The position numbers were made by a program, and so were the translations under genes. A stretch of 64,000 nt of DNA from Fodinibacter sp963800505. GTDB taxonomy: Bacteria; Actinomycetota; Actinomycetes; Actinomycetales; Dermatophilaceae. Numbering within the stretch: the stretch's first letter is position 1; every line of letters begins with the position of its first letter. This document shows, one piece after another, positions 27,491 to 34,828 of the stretch. Location: contig CAWDBL010000037.1 of the NCBI GenBank assembly GCA_963800505.1, forward strand, positions 124,001 through 188,000. The letters run 5' to 3'. The notes under the pieces are model-generated. The model worked only from the letters and a program-made list of their open reading frames with translations. It did not search any database and was not told the origin of the DNA.

Positions 27491-27505
27491 AGACTGCAGC
27501 GTATG
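27488..27505. promoter_or_regulatory. 18-bp near-palindrome with two divergent leaderless promoters
   Basis: The segment CATAGACTGCAGCGTATG is nearly symmetric about CTGCAG. Plus strand: TAGACT (27490-27495), seven bases, ATG at 27503. Minus strand: TACGCT (27503-27498), seven bases, ATG at 27490-27488. Each -10 box begins at, and shares a base with, the opposite gene's start codon, so the two transcripts should exclude each other. Confidence 0.65.
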
Positions 27506-28012
27506 GTCTTCACCCTCGACACCTCGCTGCACGAGCAGCTCGCCCCCCTCGCGTGGCTGGTCGGCCGCTGGGAGGGCGCCGGCCTGGTCGGCTACCCCAC
27601 CATGGAGTCGCAGCAGTTCGGCCAGGAGATCGTGTGCACGCACGACGGCCGGCCCTTCCTGCGGTGGGAGTCGCGCACCTGGCTGCTCGACGCCGACGGC
27701 AACCAGGTGCGCCCGCTCGCCACCGAGCTCGGCTTCTGGCGGCCGGTCGCCGACCAGCCCGACGGCACCAACGTCGAGCTGCTGCTCACCCACCCGACCG
27801 GGTTCGTCGAGATGTACGCGGGCGTCGCCGAGCCGGCCAAGGTCGAGCTGCGCACCGACGGTGTCATGCGCAGCCCCACGGCCAAGGAGTACACCGCGGC
27901 CCACCGGCTGTACGGCTACGTCAACAGCGACCTGCTGTGGGTGATGGACATGGCGGCGGTGGGCCAGCCGCTGCAGTCACACGTGTCGGCGGAGCTCAAG
28001 CGCGTGGAGTGA
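27503..28012 (+). CDS. Nitrobindin-like heme-binding beta-barrel protein
   Basis: The 169-residue protein matches the DUF1794/nitrobindin family: LAPLAWLVGRWEGAGLVGYP near the start (the GxWxGxG motif), FGQEIVCTHDGRPFLRWESRTW, and LYGYVNSDLLWVMDMAAVGQ near the end. Nitrobindins are ten-stranded barrels that bind heme and isomerise peroxynitrite to nitrate. The conserved C-terminal His is plausibly the one in LQSHVSAEL. TAGACT seven bases before the ATG supports this start. The divergent partner is a DsrE-like gene. Confidence 0.8.
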   Translation: MVFTLDTSLHEQLAPLAWLVGRWEGAGLVGYPTMESQQFGQEIVCTHDGRPFLRWESRTWLLDADGNQVRPLATELGFWRPVADQPDGTNVELLLTHPTGFVEMYAGVAEPAKVELRTDGVMRSPTAKEYTAAHRLYGYVNSDLLWVMDMAAVGQPLQSHVSAELKRVE

Positions 28013-28064
28013 GCCCGCGGCTCTGTGGCATGGGTGGCACCTGAGCGCGGCATACATTGGTGTG

Positions 28065-28571
28065 ATGAGTGATCTCGGCGAGCGGCTTCGGGCGCGGGGC
28101 AAGCGCCTGACGTCGCAGCGCGAGCGCGTGCTGGCCGCCGTGGGCCGGCTCGGGCACGCCACCCCCGACGAGATCGTGGATGCCGTGGCCGCCGATGGTG
28201 CGGATGCCGTGCCCGCCTCCACCGTCTACCGCGCGCTCGACGCCCTGCAGGAGCTGGGCCTGGTCGGGCACACCCACGTCGACCACCGGGCGCCGAGCTA
28301 CCACCTCTCCGAGCACGCGACCCACCTGCACGTGGTGTGCCGGGGCTGCGGCTGGGTCGGTGAGGCGCCGTTGTCGGCCGCCGACGAGCTGGTCGCGCGG
28401 CTGGACGAGTCGCTCGGCTTCGCGTCCGACGTGTCGCACGCCGCCGTGCACGGGCTGTGCCGCTCGTGCCGCGACGGCGGTGCGCCGGAAGAGGAGCGGC
28501 CCGGTGGGGCGTTGCACGGTGCAGCGCCTGCTGCACCGCCACCCCCAACGAGCCGGAAGGCCACCCGATGA
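28065..28571 (+). CDS. Fur-family metalloregulator
   Basis: The 168-residue protein has the Fur winged helix (RLTSQRERVLAAVGRLGHATPDEI, PASTVYRALDALQELGLV) and a metal-binding dimer domain with HLHVVCRGCGWVGEA and CRSCRDGG, two C-x-x-C pairs that probably hold structural zinc. It may be a Zur or Fur; the metal cannot be told from sequence. The Pro/Ala-rich tail is long. TACATT six bases before the ATG suggests a leaderless mRNA. The stop overlaps the start of the ygfZ gene (ATGA). Confidence 0.88.
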   Translation: MSDLGERLRARGKRLTSQRERVLAAVGRLGHATPDEIVDAVAADGADAVPASTVYRALDALQELGLVGHTHVDHRAPSYHLSEHATHLHVVCRGCGWVGEAPLSAADELVARLDESLGFASDVSHAAVHGLCRSCRDGGAPEEERPGGALHGAAPAAPPPPTSRKATR

Positions 28572-29599
28572 GCCCTACCACGTCCACCACGACGTCGCCT
28601 CTGTTGGCGCGTCACGGCGCCGTCGAGGGAGAGGGTGCCGACGCCGGCGTCGCGTCGCACTTCGGCGACCCGGTGCGCGAGCAGCGGCTGCTCGCCGAGG
28701 GACTCGCGGCCGTCGACCTGTCGCACCGCGGCATCGTGACGATCACCGGCCCCGACCGGCTGACCTGGCTGCACTCGATGACCTCCCAGCACCTGCTCGG
28801 GCTGGAGCCGCGCACCTCACGCGAGTCGCTCGTGCTGTCGCCCAAGGGGCACGTCGAGCACGCCCTGCACCTCGTCGACGACGGCGAGACCGCGTGGCTC
28901 ACCGTCGAGCCGGGCACGGCATCCGCGCTGGTCGCGTGGCTTGAGTCGATGCGGTTCATGCTGCGGGTCGAGGTGGCCGACGTCAGCGCCGACTGGGCCG
29001 TGCTGGGGGAGCCCATCGGTGTGGAGTCGCTGCCCGGCGAGCCCCTGGCGTGGGTCGACCCCTGGCCCGGGCTGGTCGGCGACACCGTGGCCTACGGACC
29101 GGTGGAGGGCCACCCGGCGGCCGGTCGCGCCTGGCGTGAGCTGATCGTGCCCCGGGACGGACTCGAGGCGGCGGTCGGTGACCGCCCGCTGGCGGGCACC
29201 TGGGCCGCGGAGGCGCTGCGGGTCGCCGCGTGGCGGCCCCGGCTCGGCTTCGAGACCGACCACCGCACCATCGCCCACGAGGTCGACTGGCTGCGCACCG
29301 CCGTGCACCTGCACAAGGGCTGCTACCGCGGCCAGGAGACGATCGCCCGCGTACACAACCTGGGCCGGCCGCCGCGGCGGCTGGTGTTCCTGCACCTCGA
29401 CGGGTCGGGGCACGTGCTGCCGCCGGCCGGCGCACCCGTGCTGCTCGGCGAGCGCGAGGTGGGCCGGCTCACCTCGGTGGCGCGGCACCACGAGGACGGC
29501 CCCGTGGCGCTCGCTGTCATCAAGCGCTCGGTGGCGACCGACGTGGATCTTGTCGTCGACGGCATCTCGGCCGCGCAGACCGTCGTCGTGGGCGGCTGA
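28568..29599 (+). CDS. ygfZ: YgfZ/GcvT-like folate-binding protein
   Basis: The 343-residue protein has the GcvT-like barrel: DLSHRGIVTITGPDRLTWLHSM near residue 45 and the diagnostic KGCYRGQETIAR motif near residue 258, with the reactive Cys. YgfZ proteins bind tetrahydrofolate and help make or repair iron-sulfur clusters. ATGA coupling to a Fur-family regulator suggests its expression follows metal status; this is inference. Length fits the family. Confidence 0.88.
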   Translation: MSPTTSTTTSPLLARHGAVEGEGADAGVASHFGDPVREQRLLAEGLAAVDLSHRGIVTITGPDRLTWLHSMTSQHLLGLEPRTSRESLVLSPKGHVEHALHLVDDGETAWLTVEPGTASALVAWLESMRFMLRVEVADVSADWAVLGEPIGVESLPGEPLAWVDPWPGLVGDTVAYGPVEGHPAAGRAWRELIVPRDGLEAAVGDRPLAGTWAAEALRVAAWRPRLGFETDHRTIAHEVDWLRTAVHLHKGCYRGQETIARVHNLGRPPRRLVFLHLDGSGHVLPPAGAPVLLGEREVGRLTSVARHHEDGPVALAVIKRSVATDVDLVVDGISAAQTVVVGG

Positions 29600-29640
29600 A
29601 CGCCGCAGATCCTGCGGATCGTTGCTGCCATGATGGGGGC

Positions 29641-30507
29641 ATGGCCCCCGTCGCACCCGCTGCCTCCGTGCCCACCGGCACCCTGATCACCGTCGCGCCG
29701 ACCGGTGCCGAGCACGCCAAGGCCGACCTGCCGCAGCTGCCGACCACGCTCGAGGAGCTCGTCGAGACCGCGGTGCGCTGCGAGGCCGCGGGCGCCTCGC
29801 TCATCCACCTGCACATCCGCGACGGCGAGCACCGGCCCACCCTGGACGCCGGCCGGCTGCGGGCGGCGGTCGAGGCGGTGCGGTCGTCGACCGACCTGGT
29901 GGTGCAGCTGTCGACCGGTGGGTCGGTGCACGACCCGCTCGAGCAGCGCCTCACGGTGCTCGACGCCGAGCCCGACTCGTGCTCGCTGACCTGTGGCACC
30001 ACCAACTTCGGCGACGACGTGTTCCTCAACCCGTGGGGGTTCATGAGCGACCTGTACGTGCAGGCGCAGGAGCGCGAGGTGGTGCCCGAGTTCGAGCTCT
30101 TCGACCTCGGGCACGTGCACGCCCTGCGGCGACTGATCGACACCCACGGCCTGCCGTTCGGCGGCCGGGTGCACGTCGACTTCGTGACCGGGGTGCCGGG
30201 CGGGATGCCGGCCACGACCGCCGCGCTGATGGCGGGGGTCGCGATGTTGCCGGCCGAGGTGACGTCGTGGTCGGCGACCGGCATCGGGCGCGGTCACCTG
30301 CCGATCATGGCGGCGGCGCTGTCGGCCGGCGGGCACCTGCGGGTGGGGATGGAGGACAACGTGGTCTTCGCGCGGGGGCGGGTGGTGCAGCACAACGACG
30401 AGCTCGTGGCCCGGGCCGCCGAGCTGGCGACGGTGCTGCAGCGGCCGCCGCTGGGCACCGAGGCCGCTCGCGAGCTGCTCGGGGTGAGGGACCGGCGCGC
30501 TCGTTGA
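29641..30507 (+). CDS. Beta-keto acid cleavage enzyme (BKACE family)
   Basis: The 288-residue TIM-barrel protein matches the DUF849/BKACE family. It has LITVAPTGAEHAKADLPQLP at the start, the metal-binding H-x-H in SLIHLHIRDGEHRP, TTNFGDDVFLNP, and EDNVVFARGRVVQHNDELVARA near the end. Family members cleave beta-keto acids with acetyl-CoA, as in lysine fermentation (3-keto-5-aminohexanoate cleavage). Its natural substrate here is open. CATGAT six bases before the ATG may be the -10 box of a leaderless transcript. Confidence 0.85.
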   Translation: MAPVAPAASVPTGTLITVAPTGAEHAKADLPQLPTTLEELVETAVRCEAAGASLIHLHIRDGEHRPTLDAGRLRAAVEAVRSSTDLVVQLSTGGSVHDPLEQRLTVLDAEPDSCSLTCGTTNFGDDVFLNPWGFMSDLYVQAQEREVVPEFELFDLGHVHALRRLIDTHGLPFGGRVHVDFVTGVPGGMPATTAALMAGVAMLPAEVTSWSATGIGRGHLPIMAAALSAGGHLRVGMEDNVVFARGRVVQHNDELVARAAELATVLQRPPLGTEAARELLGVRDRRAR

Positions 30508-30652
30508 GGCTCCGCGCGACGGGTGGCGTCACGGCATCCGGGTGCGGTTGGCTCGAGCACTGGGTCCCAGGCGTTGTCCGAGTCCTGAGTCCACGTCCGA
30601 GGTCTGGACGGGGCTGCGTGCCTGGCGGAATGTCCCTGCATAATCCCCGGTT

Positions 30653-31156
30653 ATGGCTTCTGTGCGTGTTGCTTTTGGATTTCCGGCCGTCGTCAACGAG
30701 AAGGCCGCCCGTGTCGTGGCCGGGGGGGTCGCGCTGATCACCGCCACGGCCCTGCTCACCGGCTGGCTCTGGCTGAGCGCCCTGCTGGCCGTCGGCTTCG
30801 CGCTGCGGGTCGCGGCCGGGCCGCGCTACAGCCCGCTCGGCCAGCTGGCCACCAAGGTGGTCGCGCCGCGGCTCGGGAGGCCGATGCTGGTGGCCGGGCC
30901 GCCGAAGCGCTTCGCCCAGACCGTCGGGCTCGTGTTCACCGTGGCGGCCACCGGCTTCCTGGTGGCGGGGCTGGCGGTGGTGACCGTGGGGCTGCTCGCG
31001 GTGCTGTTGGTGTTCGCCCTCCTGGAGTCGGTCCTCGGCTTCTGCGCCGGCTGCTTCGTGTTCGCCCAGCTGATGAAGCTTGGGCTGGTGCCCGAGGAGG
31101 CCTGCGCGGCCTGTGCCGACATCTCCCTGCGCCAGCGCGAATCCGCCACCGCCTGA
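30653..31156 (+). CDS. DUF4395 membrane protein
   Basis: The 167-residue protein has about four membrane segments in two pairs and DUF4395 features: FPAVVNEKAARVVAGGVAL at the start, SPLGQLATKVVAPRLGRP in the middle. Two C-x-x-C motifs, FCAGCFVF in the last helix and ACAACADI at the end, could be redox-active or bind metal. DUF4395 proteins are often beside thioredoxin-like or sulfurtransferase genes, but none is adjacent here. CATAAT eight bases before the ATG is a likely -10 box. Confidence 0.8.
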   Translation: MASVRVAFGFPAVVNEKAARVVAGGVALITATALLTGWLWLSALLAVGFALRVAAGPRYSPLGQLATKVVAPRLGRPMLVAGPPKRFAQTVGLVFTVAATGFLVAGLAVVTVGLLAVLLVFALLESVLGFCAGCFVFAQLMKLGLVPEEACAACADISLRQRESATA

Positions 31157-31202
31157 GCCGGCCGACCCCGTCCGCCCCGGCCCCGAAGGGAAAGCGTTCC
31201 GC

Positions 31203-31333
31203 GCACTATTGGATGCTCGCTCCCAGTGAGCAACTTTCAAAGTTGCTCGACCCGTGGTGAGCACGTCTGCTGCTTGCTAGCCCATGGTGAGCAACTTTGA
31301 AAGTTGCGCCCCGAGGGGAAGCATCCAATAGTG
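31203..31333. repeat. 131-bp inverted repeat with two nested palindromes
   Basis: The outer arms CACTATTGGATGCT (31203-31216ish) and AGCATCCAATAGTG (to 31333) are perfect 14-base complements. Inside are two near-identical palindromes, GAGCAACTTT-C-AAAGTTGCTC (about 31229-31249) and GCAACTTT-G-AAAGTTGC (about 31285-31301). The region is clearly more AT-rich than its surroundings. It lies between DUF4395 and the XRE gene. No coding frame is credible. It may be a small mobile element, a cruciform or a multi-site operator. Confidence 0.7.
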
Positions 31334-31395
31334 GCTGGAGAGAGGGGTTCTGGAGTCCGAGCCAGTGCGCGCGTCGCCCGTGTGAGGGCACTCAC

Positions 31396-31437
31396 GCTTG
31401 CTCCAGTTTGCATTTTGCTAACTGGAGCAAGCATAAT
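31396..31437 (+). promoter_or_regulatory. Promoter and probable operator of the XRE regulator
   Basis: Perfect 13-base arms, GCTTGCTCCAGTT (31396-31408) and AACTGGAGCAAGC (31420-31432), surround 11 bases. TTGCAT (31408-31413) and CATAAT (31432-31437), 18 bases apart, make a good promoter, with GTG six bases after the -10. The repeat covers the -35 and spacer, so a protein bound there would block transcription; autoregulation by the XRE protein is the natural guess. Confidence 0.7.
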
Positions 31438-31443
31438 GGACTC

Positions 31444-31980
31444 GTGAGCAAGAATCCGCTGAACGACCTGGGCAGCAGCCTCGGCGAGTACCTGCGCGAG
31501 CAGCGCACGTCCGCCAAGCTCTCCCTGCGTCAGCTGTCCGAGCTCGCCGGGGTGTCCAACCCCTACCTGTCCCAGATCGAGCGTGGGCTCAAGCGGCCGA
31601 GCGCGGAGATCCTCCAACAGCTGGCGAAGGGCCTCGAGGTCTCGGCCGAGAGCCTCTACGTCCAGGCGGGCATCCTCGACGCCGAGGTCGCCCCGCCCAC
31701 CACGGCTCCCGACGTCCGCGGAGCGATCGCTGCCGACCCGGCACTGACCCAGCGGCAGAAGAAGACCCTCCTCGACATCTACGAGTCCTACCTCGAGGAG
31801 CCCCCCACGGCAACGCCGCCGACCCGCAAGGCCACCGCGGCCCGCACCACGAACAAGACCGCCGCAAAGGCCAAGTCCCCCAAGTCCCACACGACGGCCA
31901 AGACGGCCACAAAGGCCCCGGCCCGCATCACCGCCACGGCGAGAACCACCGCCAAGGCCACCAGAACACCCCAGAGCTGA
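31444..31980 (+). CDS. XRE-family regulator with a Lys/Ala/Thr-rich tail
   Basis: The 178-residue protein has an N-terminal XRE helix-turn-helix (LGEYLREQRTSAKLSLRQL, GVSNPYLSQIERGLKRPSAE) and a short helical segment (LTQRQKKTLLDIYESYLEE). A tail of about 55 residues follows, rich in Lys, Ala, Thr and Pro, like histone H1. The gene pair with the HBHA-like gene 31 bases downstream matches mycobacterial Rv0474-Rv0475. The family call is firm. The basic tail on the regulator itself, resembling that of its neighbour, is unusual. The GTG start is fixed by the -10 spacing. Confidence 0.85.
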   Translation: MSKNPLNDLGSSLGEYLREQRTSAKLSLRQLSELAGVSNPYLSQIERGLKRPSAEILQQLAKGLEVSAESLYVQAGILDAEVAPPTTAPDVRGAIAADPALTQRQKKTLLDIYESYLEEPPTATPPTRKATAARTTNKTAAKAKSPKSHTTAKTATKAPARITATARTTAKATRTPQS

Positions 31981-32011
31981 ACCAACCCCGCACCACCGAA
32001 GGAGACACACC

Positions 32012-32794
32012 ATGTCCGTCATCGAGGACCTCAAGAACACCGTCGACACCACCCCGTTCTTCGCCGCCGTCGGCGCCACCGACCTCGCGGTCGAGAAGGT
32101 GCGCGACGCTCGCCTGCGCGCCGACAAGGCCCGTGCCGACCTCGCCGAGCGCGCCGAGAAGGCCCGCGTCGAGCTCTCCACCGACCTCGCCCCGGCCAAC
32201 GTCCAGGCCCGCGCCACCAAGGCCGTCGACGACGCCAAGGAGATCCCGGCCCTGGCGATCAACCAGACCATGGTCTTCAGCGGCAGGCTGACCGAGGCCT
32301 ACGACGAGCTCGCCGCCCGCGGCCACAAGCTCGTCAAGCGCATCCAGGACCAGAAGGCCACCAAGGACCTCGTCGCCCAGGCTGACACCGCCGTGGCCCA
32401 GGTCAAGGGTGCCGTCACCTCCGCCCGCAAGGCGAGCGCCGACATCGAGCGGTCGGCCAAGGCCACCGTCACGACCGCCCGCAACGAGGCCGCGAAGGTC
32501 GTCACCGTGGTGAGCGGCTCCGTCGCCGAGGAGACCAAGGTCGTCGAGGCCGAGGTCACCAAGTCGGCCAAGCGCACCCGCACCGCGGCCAAGCGCACCA
32601 GCACCACCACCAAGAACGCCACCAAGAAGGCCGCCACCTCGGCCAAGGGCGCCACGACGAGCGTTCGCAAGACCGCCGCCGCGGCGGAGAAGGCCACCGA
32701 GAAGGCCACCGAGAAGGTCGGCACCACGCCCCTGACCCCGGCCGAGAAGACCGCCGTCTCGGCCGAGAAGCCGGCCACCCCGGCCGCGAGCTGA
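32012..32794 (+). CDS. HBHA-like protein with Lys/Ala-rich tail
   Basis: The 260-residue protein begins MSVIEDLKNTVDTTPFFAAV, close in pattern to mycobacterial heparin-binding hemagglutinin (an IDDIKAPLLAALGAADLA type start). A long coiled-coil of about 170 residues follows and then a basic tail with repeated TKKA/AKK/TTKNATKK units. HBHA sits at the cell surface or on lipid inclusions and binds sulfated sugars through its tail. In non-pathogens such proteins may organise membranes or storage granules. No signal peptide is seen, as in HBHA. Two GC hairpins follow the gene. Confidence 0.75.
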   Translation: MSVIEDLKNTVDTTPFFAAVGATDLAVEKVRDARLRADKARADLAERAEKARVELSTDLAPANVQARATKAVDDAKEIPALAINQTMVFSGRLTEAYDELAARGHKLVKRIQDQKATKDLVAQADTAVAQVKGAVTSARKASADIERSAKATVTTARNEAAKVVTVVSGSVAEETKVVEAEVTKSAKRTRTAAKRTSTTTKNATKKAATSAKGATTSVRKTAAAAEKATEKATEKVGTTPLTPAEKTAVSAEKPATPAAS

Positions 32795-32828
32795 CCCACC
32801 CCCCAGCGTCGGCCTCGGCCGACCACCC

Positions 32829-32895
32829 GTCACCGGGTTCCCCCCTTTCCCGGTGACACCCCCGACGACCGGGGCCGGCTCGACCGGCCCCGGTC
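32829..32895 (+). terminator. Two tandem hairpins after the HBHA-like gene
   Basis: The first has GTCACCGGG/CCCGGTGAC arms (32829-32837 and 32849-32857). The second has perfect 12-base arms GACCGGGGCCGG/CCGGCCCCGGTC with a 5-base loop (32867-32895). Neither has a strong T-run; together they make a likely terminator. Confidence 0.65.
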
Positions 32896-32920
32896 GTTCG
32901 GCGTCCCGGCCCGCACACCC

Positions 32921-33030
32921 CGCCGGATGCCGGGTGCCCACCCGCCCAACCAGCCGGATGCCGATCGCGCACGCCGCCGGGTGCCGCTCGCGCCCCGCCC
33001 GCCACCACGCCGGATGCCGGGTGCCCACCC
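32921..33030. repeat. 22-bp direct repeats with GGATGCCG cores
   Basis: The 22-base unit beginning CGCCGGATGCCGGG occurs at about 32921-32942 and again at 33009-33030. A third, partial unit with CCGGATGCCG lies between them (about 32952). The region is non-coding, upstream of the asparaginase promoter. Confidence 0.6.
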
Positions 33031-33050
33031 CGCGCGGATAGGGTCGGCCC

Positions 33051-34058
33051 GTGCCCGACCAGACCGCCTCCACCTCCACCCCCAGCGCAGCCACCCCACC
33101 CGCGCTGGCCGACGCCCCCGTCGTCGCCCACGTCACCCGCGGCGGGATCGTGGAGTCGGCCCACCGCGCGACCATCGCGGTGACGGACGCCGACGGCTCC
33201 CTCGCCCACGCCTGGGGTGCCGCCGACGACCCGGTCTTCCCGCGCAGCTCGAACAAGCCGATCCAGGCCGTGGCCATGCTGCGTGCCGGCCTCACGCTGC
33301 CCCCGCAGCACCTGGCCCTGGCCTGCGCCAGCCACTCCGCACAGCCCTTCCACCTCGACGGCGTGCGCGACATGCTCACCGCCGCGGGCCTCACCGAGGC
33401 CGACCTGCAGAACACCCCCGACCTGCCCTACGACCCCGACGAACGTGACATCTGGATCGCCGCCGGCCGCACCGCCCGCCCGCTCGCGCAGAACTGCTCG
33501 GGCAAGCACGCCGCGATGCTCGCCACCTGTCGCCTCAACGGCTGGGACCTCGCCACCTACCGCGACCCCGACCACCCGCTGCAGCGCCTGATGGCGCAGA
33601 CCCTCGCCGAGCTCGCCGGGGAGCCGGTCGCCGCCACGGCCGTCGACGGCTGCGGCGCCCCGGTCATGGCCGTCTCCCCGGCCGGGCTGGCCCGCGCCTT
33701 CGGCCGGATTGCCACGGGCGAGCCCGGCACCCCCGAGGCCGAGGTCACCGCCGCCATGCGCGCCCACCCCGAGTTCGTCGGGGGCACCCGGCGTGACGTC
33801 ACCGCCCTGATCCGCGGCACCGAGGGCCTCATCGCCAAGGACGGCGCCGAGGCGGTCTACGCGGTCGGGCTGGCCGACGGCCGCGGCGTCGCACTCAAGG
33901 TCGCCGACGGCGGCCAGCGAGCCCGGCCCGTGGTGCTGGCGGCCGTGCTGCGCCGCCTGGGCGTGCAGTCCGCCGCCTACCCACGCCTCGAGGACGCCCC
34001 GATCCTCGGCCACGGGGAGCCGGTCGGCGCGGTGGTCGCCGTCGGCATCGCGCAGTGA
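33051..34058 (+). CDS. L-asparaginase II family protein
   Basis: The 335-residue protein matches the Rhizobium-type asparaginase II (AnsA) family: VAHVTRGGIVESAHRATIAV, FPRSSNKPIQAVAML with the SxxK-like nucleophile pair, LALACASHSAQPFH, and QNCSGKHAAML. It hydrolyses asparagine to aspartate and ammonia. This fold is unrelated to E. coli asparaginases and resembles serine beta-lactamases. TAGGGT six bases before the GTG start suggests leaderless expression. dtd follows after seven bases. Confidence 0.88.
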   Translation: MPDQTASTSTPSAATPPALADAPVVAHVTRGGIVESAHRATIAVTDADGSLAHAWGAADDPVFPRSSNKPIQAVAMLRAGLTLPPQHLALACASHSAQPFHLDGVRDMLTAAGLTEADLQNTPDLPYDPDERDIWIAAGRTARPLAQNCSGKHAAMLATCRLNGWDLATYRDPDHPLQRLMAQTLAELAGEPVAATAVDGCGAPVMAVSPAGLARAFGRIATGEPGTPEAEVTAAMRAHPEFVGGTRRDVTALIRGTEGLIAKDGAEAVYAVGLADGRGVALKVADGGQRARPVVLAAVLRRLGVQSAAYPRLEDAPILGHGEPVGAVVAVGIAQ

Positions 34059-34065
34059 GCCGCGG

Positions 34066-34491
34066 ATGAGGGCGGTGCTGCAGCGGGTCTCGCGGGCCTC
34101 GGTCACGGTCGACGGCGAGGTTGTCGGCGCGATCGACCGACCCGGCATCCTCGCGCTCATCGGGGTCACCCACGACGACGGGCCCGAGCAGGTCGTCACG
34201 ATGGCCCGCAGGATCAGCGACCTGCGCATCCTGCACGGCGAGCGGTCGGTGCTCGACGAGGGCGCCCCGGTGCTCGTGGTCAGCCAGTTCACCCTCTACG
34301 CCGACACCCGTAAGGGCCGCCGCCCCTCATGGAACGCCGCCGCCCCGGGACCAGTGGCCGAGCCGGTGGTCGACCAGGTCGTCGAGGCCCTGCGGGCCCG
34401 CGGGGTCGAGGTGCAGACCGGCCGGTTCGGGGCCCACATGGACGTCGAGCTGGTCAATGACGGCCCGGTGACGATCCTGCTCGACGTCTGA
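34066..34491 (+). CDS. dtd: D-aminoacyl-tRNA deacylase
   Basis: The 141-residue protein is full length for Dtd: MRAVLQRVSRASVTVDGE at the start, the catalytic SQFTLYADTRKGRRPSW motif and the cross-subunit cis-proline motif NDGPVTI at the end. It removes D-amino acids (and glycine mischarged on tRNA-Ala) from tRNAs. It lies seven bases after the asparaginase gene, probably co-transcribed. Confidence 0.95.
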   Translation: MRAVLQRVSRASVTVDGEVVGAIDRPGILALIGVTHDDGPEQVVTMARRISDLRILHGERSVLDEGAPVLVVSQFTLYADTRKGRRPSWNAAAPGPVAEPVVDQVVEALRARGVEVQTGRFGAHMDVELVNDGPVTILLDV

Positions 34492-34507
34492 CGCTTACGC
34501 TGTTCGC

Positions 34508-34828
34508 ATGTCGATGCTCGCGCAGCTCCAGCACTACATCGTCCTCGGCCTGTCCGTCGCGGCCCTCGGCGTCGAGCTCTACGCGCTCGTCGACTGCCTG
34601 CGCCGCCGCGCTGACGCGTTCACCGCGGCCGGCAAGCGCACCAAGCAGTTCTGGCTGCTCGTCACCGGCGTAGCCGCCCTGCTGGGCATCGTCGCGCTCG
34701 GTGGGGTCGGCATTCTCGCGATCGTCGCGATCGTCGCCGCCGGGGTCTACCTCGCCGACGTCAAGCCGGCCCTCGACCAGGTCATGGGCCGCGGCCAGGG
34801 CAACTCGGGCCCCTACGGCCCCTGGTGA
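34508..34828 (+). CDS. DUF2516 small membrane protein
   Basis: The 106-residue protein has two or three membrane segments: YIVLGLSVAALGVELYALVDCL and LLVTGVAALLGIVALGGVGILAIVAIVAAGVYLADV. The arrangement and the YALVDCLRRRxDAF linker match DUF2516, found in actinobacteria, function unknown. TACGCT six bases before the ATG supports the start. Its last 16 bases overlap the end of the converging methyltransferase gene. Confidence 0.8.
   Translation: MSMLAQLQHYIVLGLSVAALGVELYALVDCLRRRADAFTAAGKRTKQFWLLVTGVAALLGIVALGGVGILAIVAIVAAGVYLADVKPALDQVMGRGQGNSGPYGPW

Noticed and set aside
31203..31333. Insertion sequence or CRISPR array
   Set aside because: No transposase, no regular spacers; only a single nested inverted repeat.
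31206..31391. Short minus-strand frame over the nested palindromes
   Set aside because: Its codons are the palindromes themselves; no start signal and no relation to a known protein.
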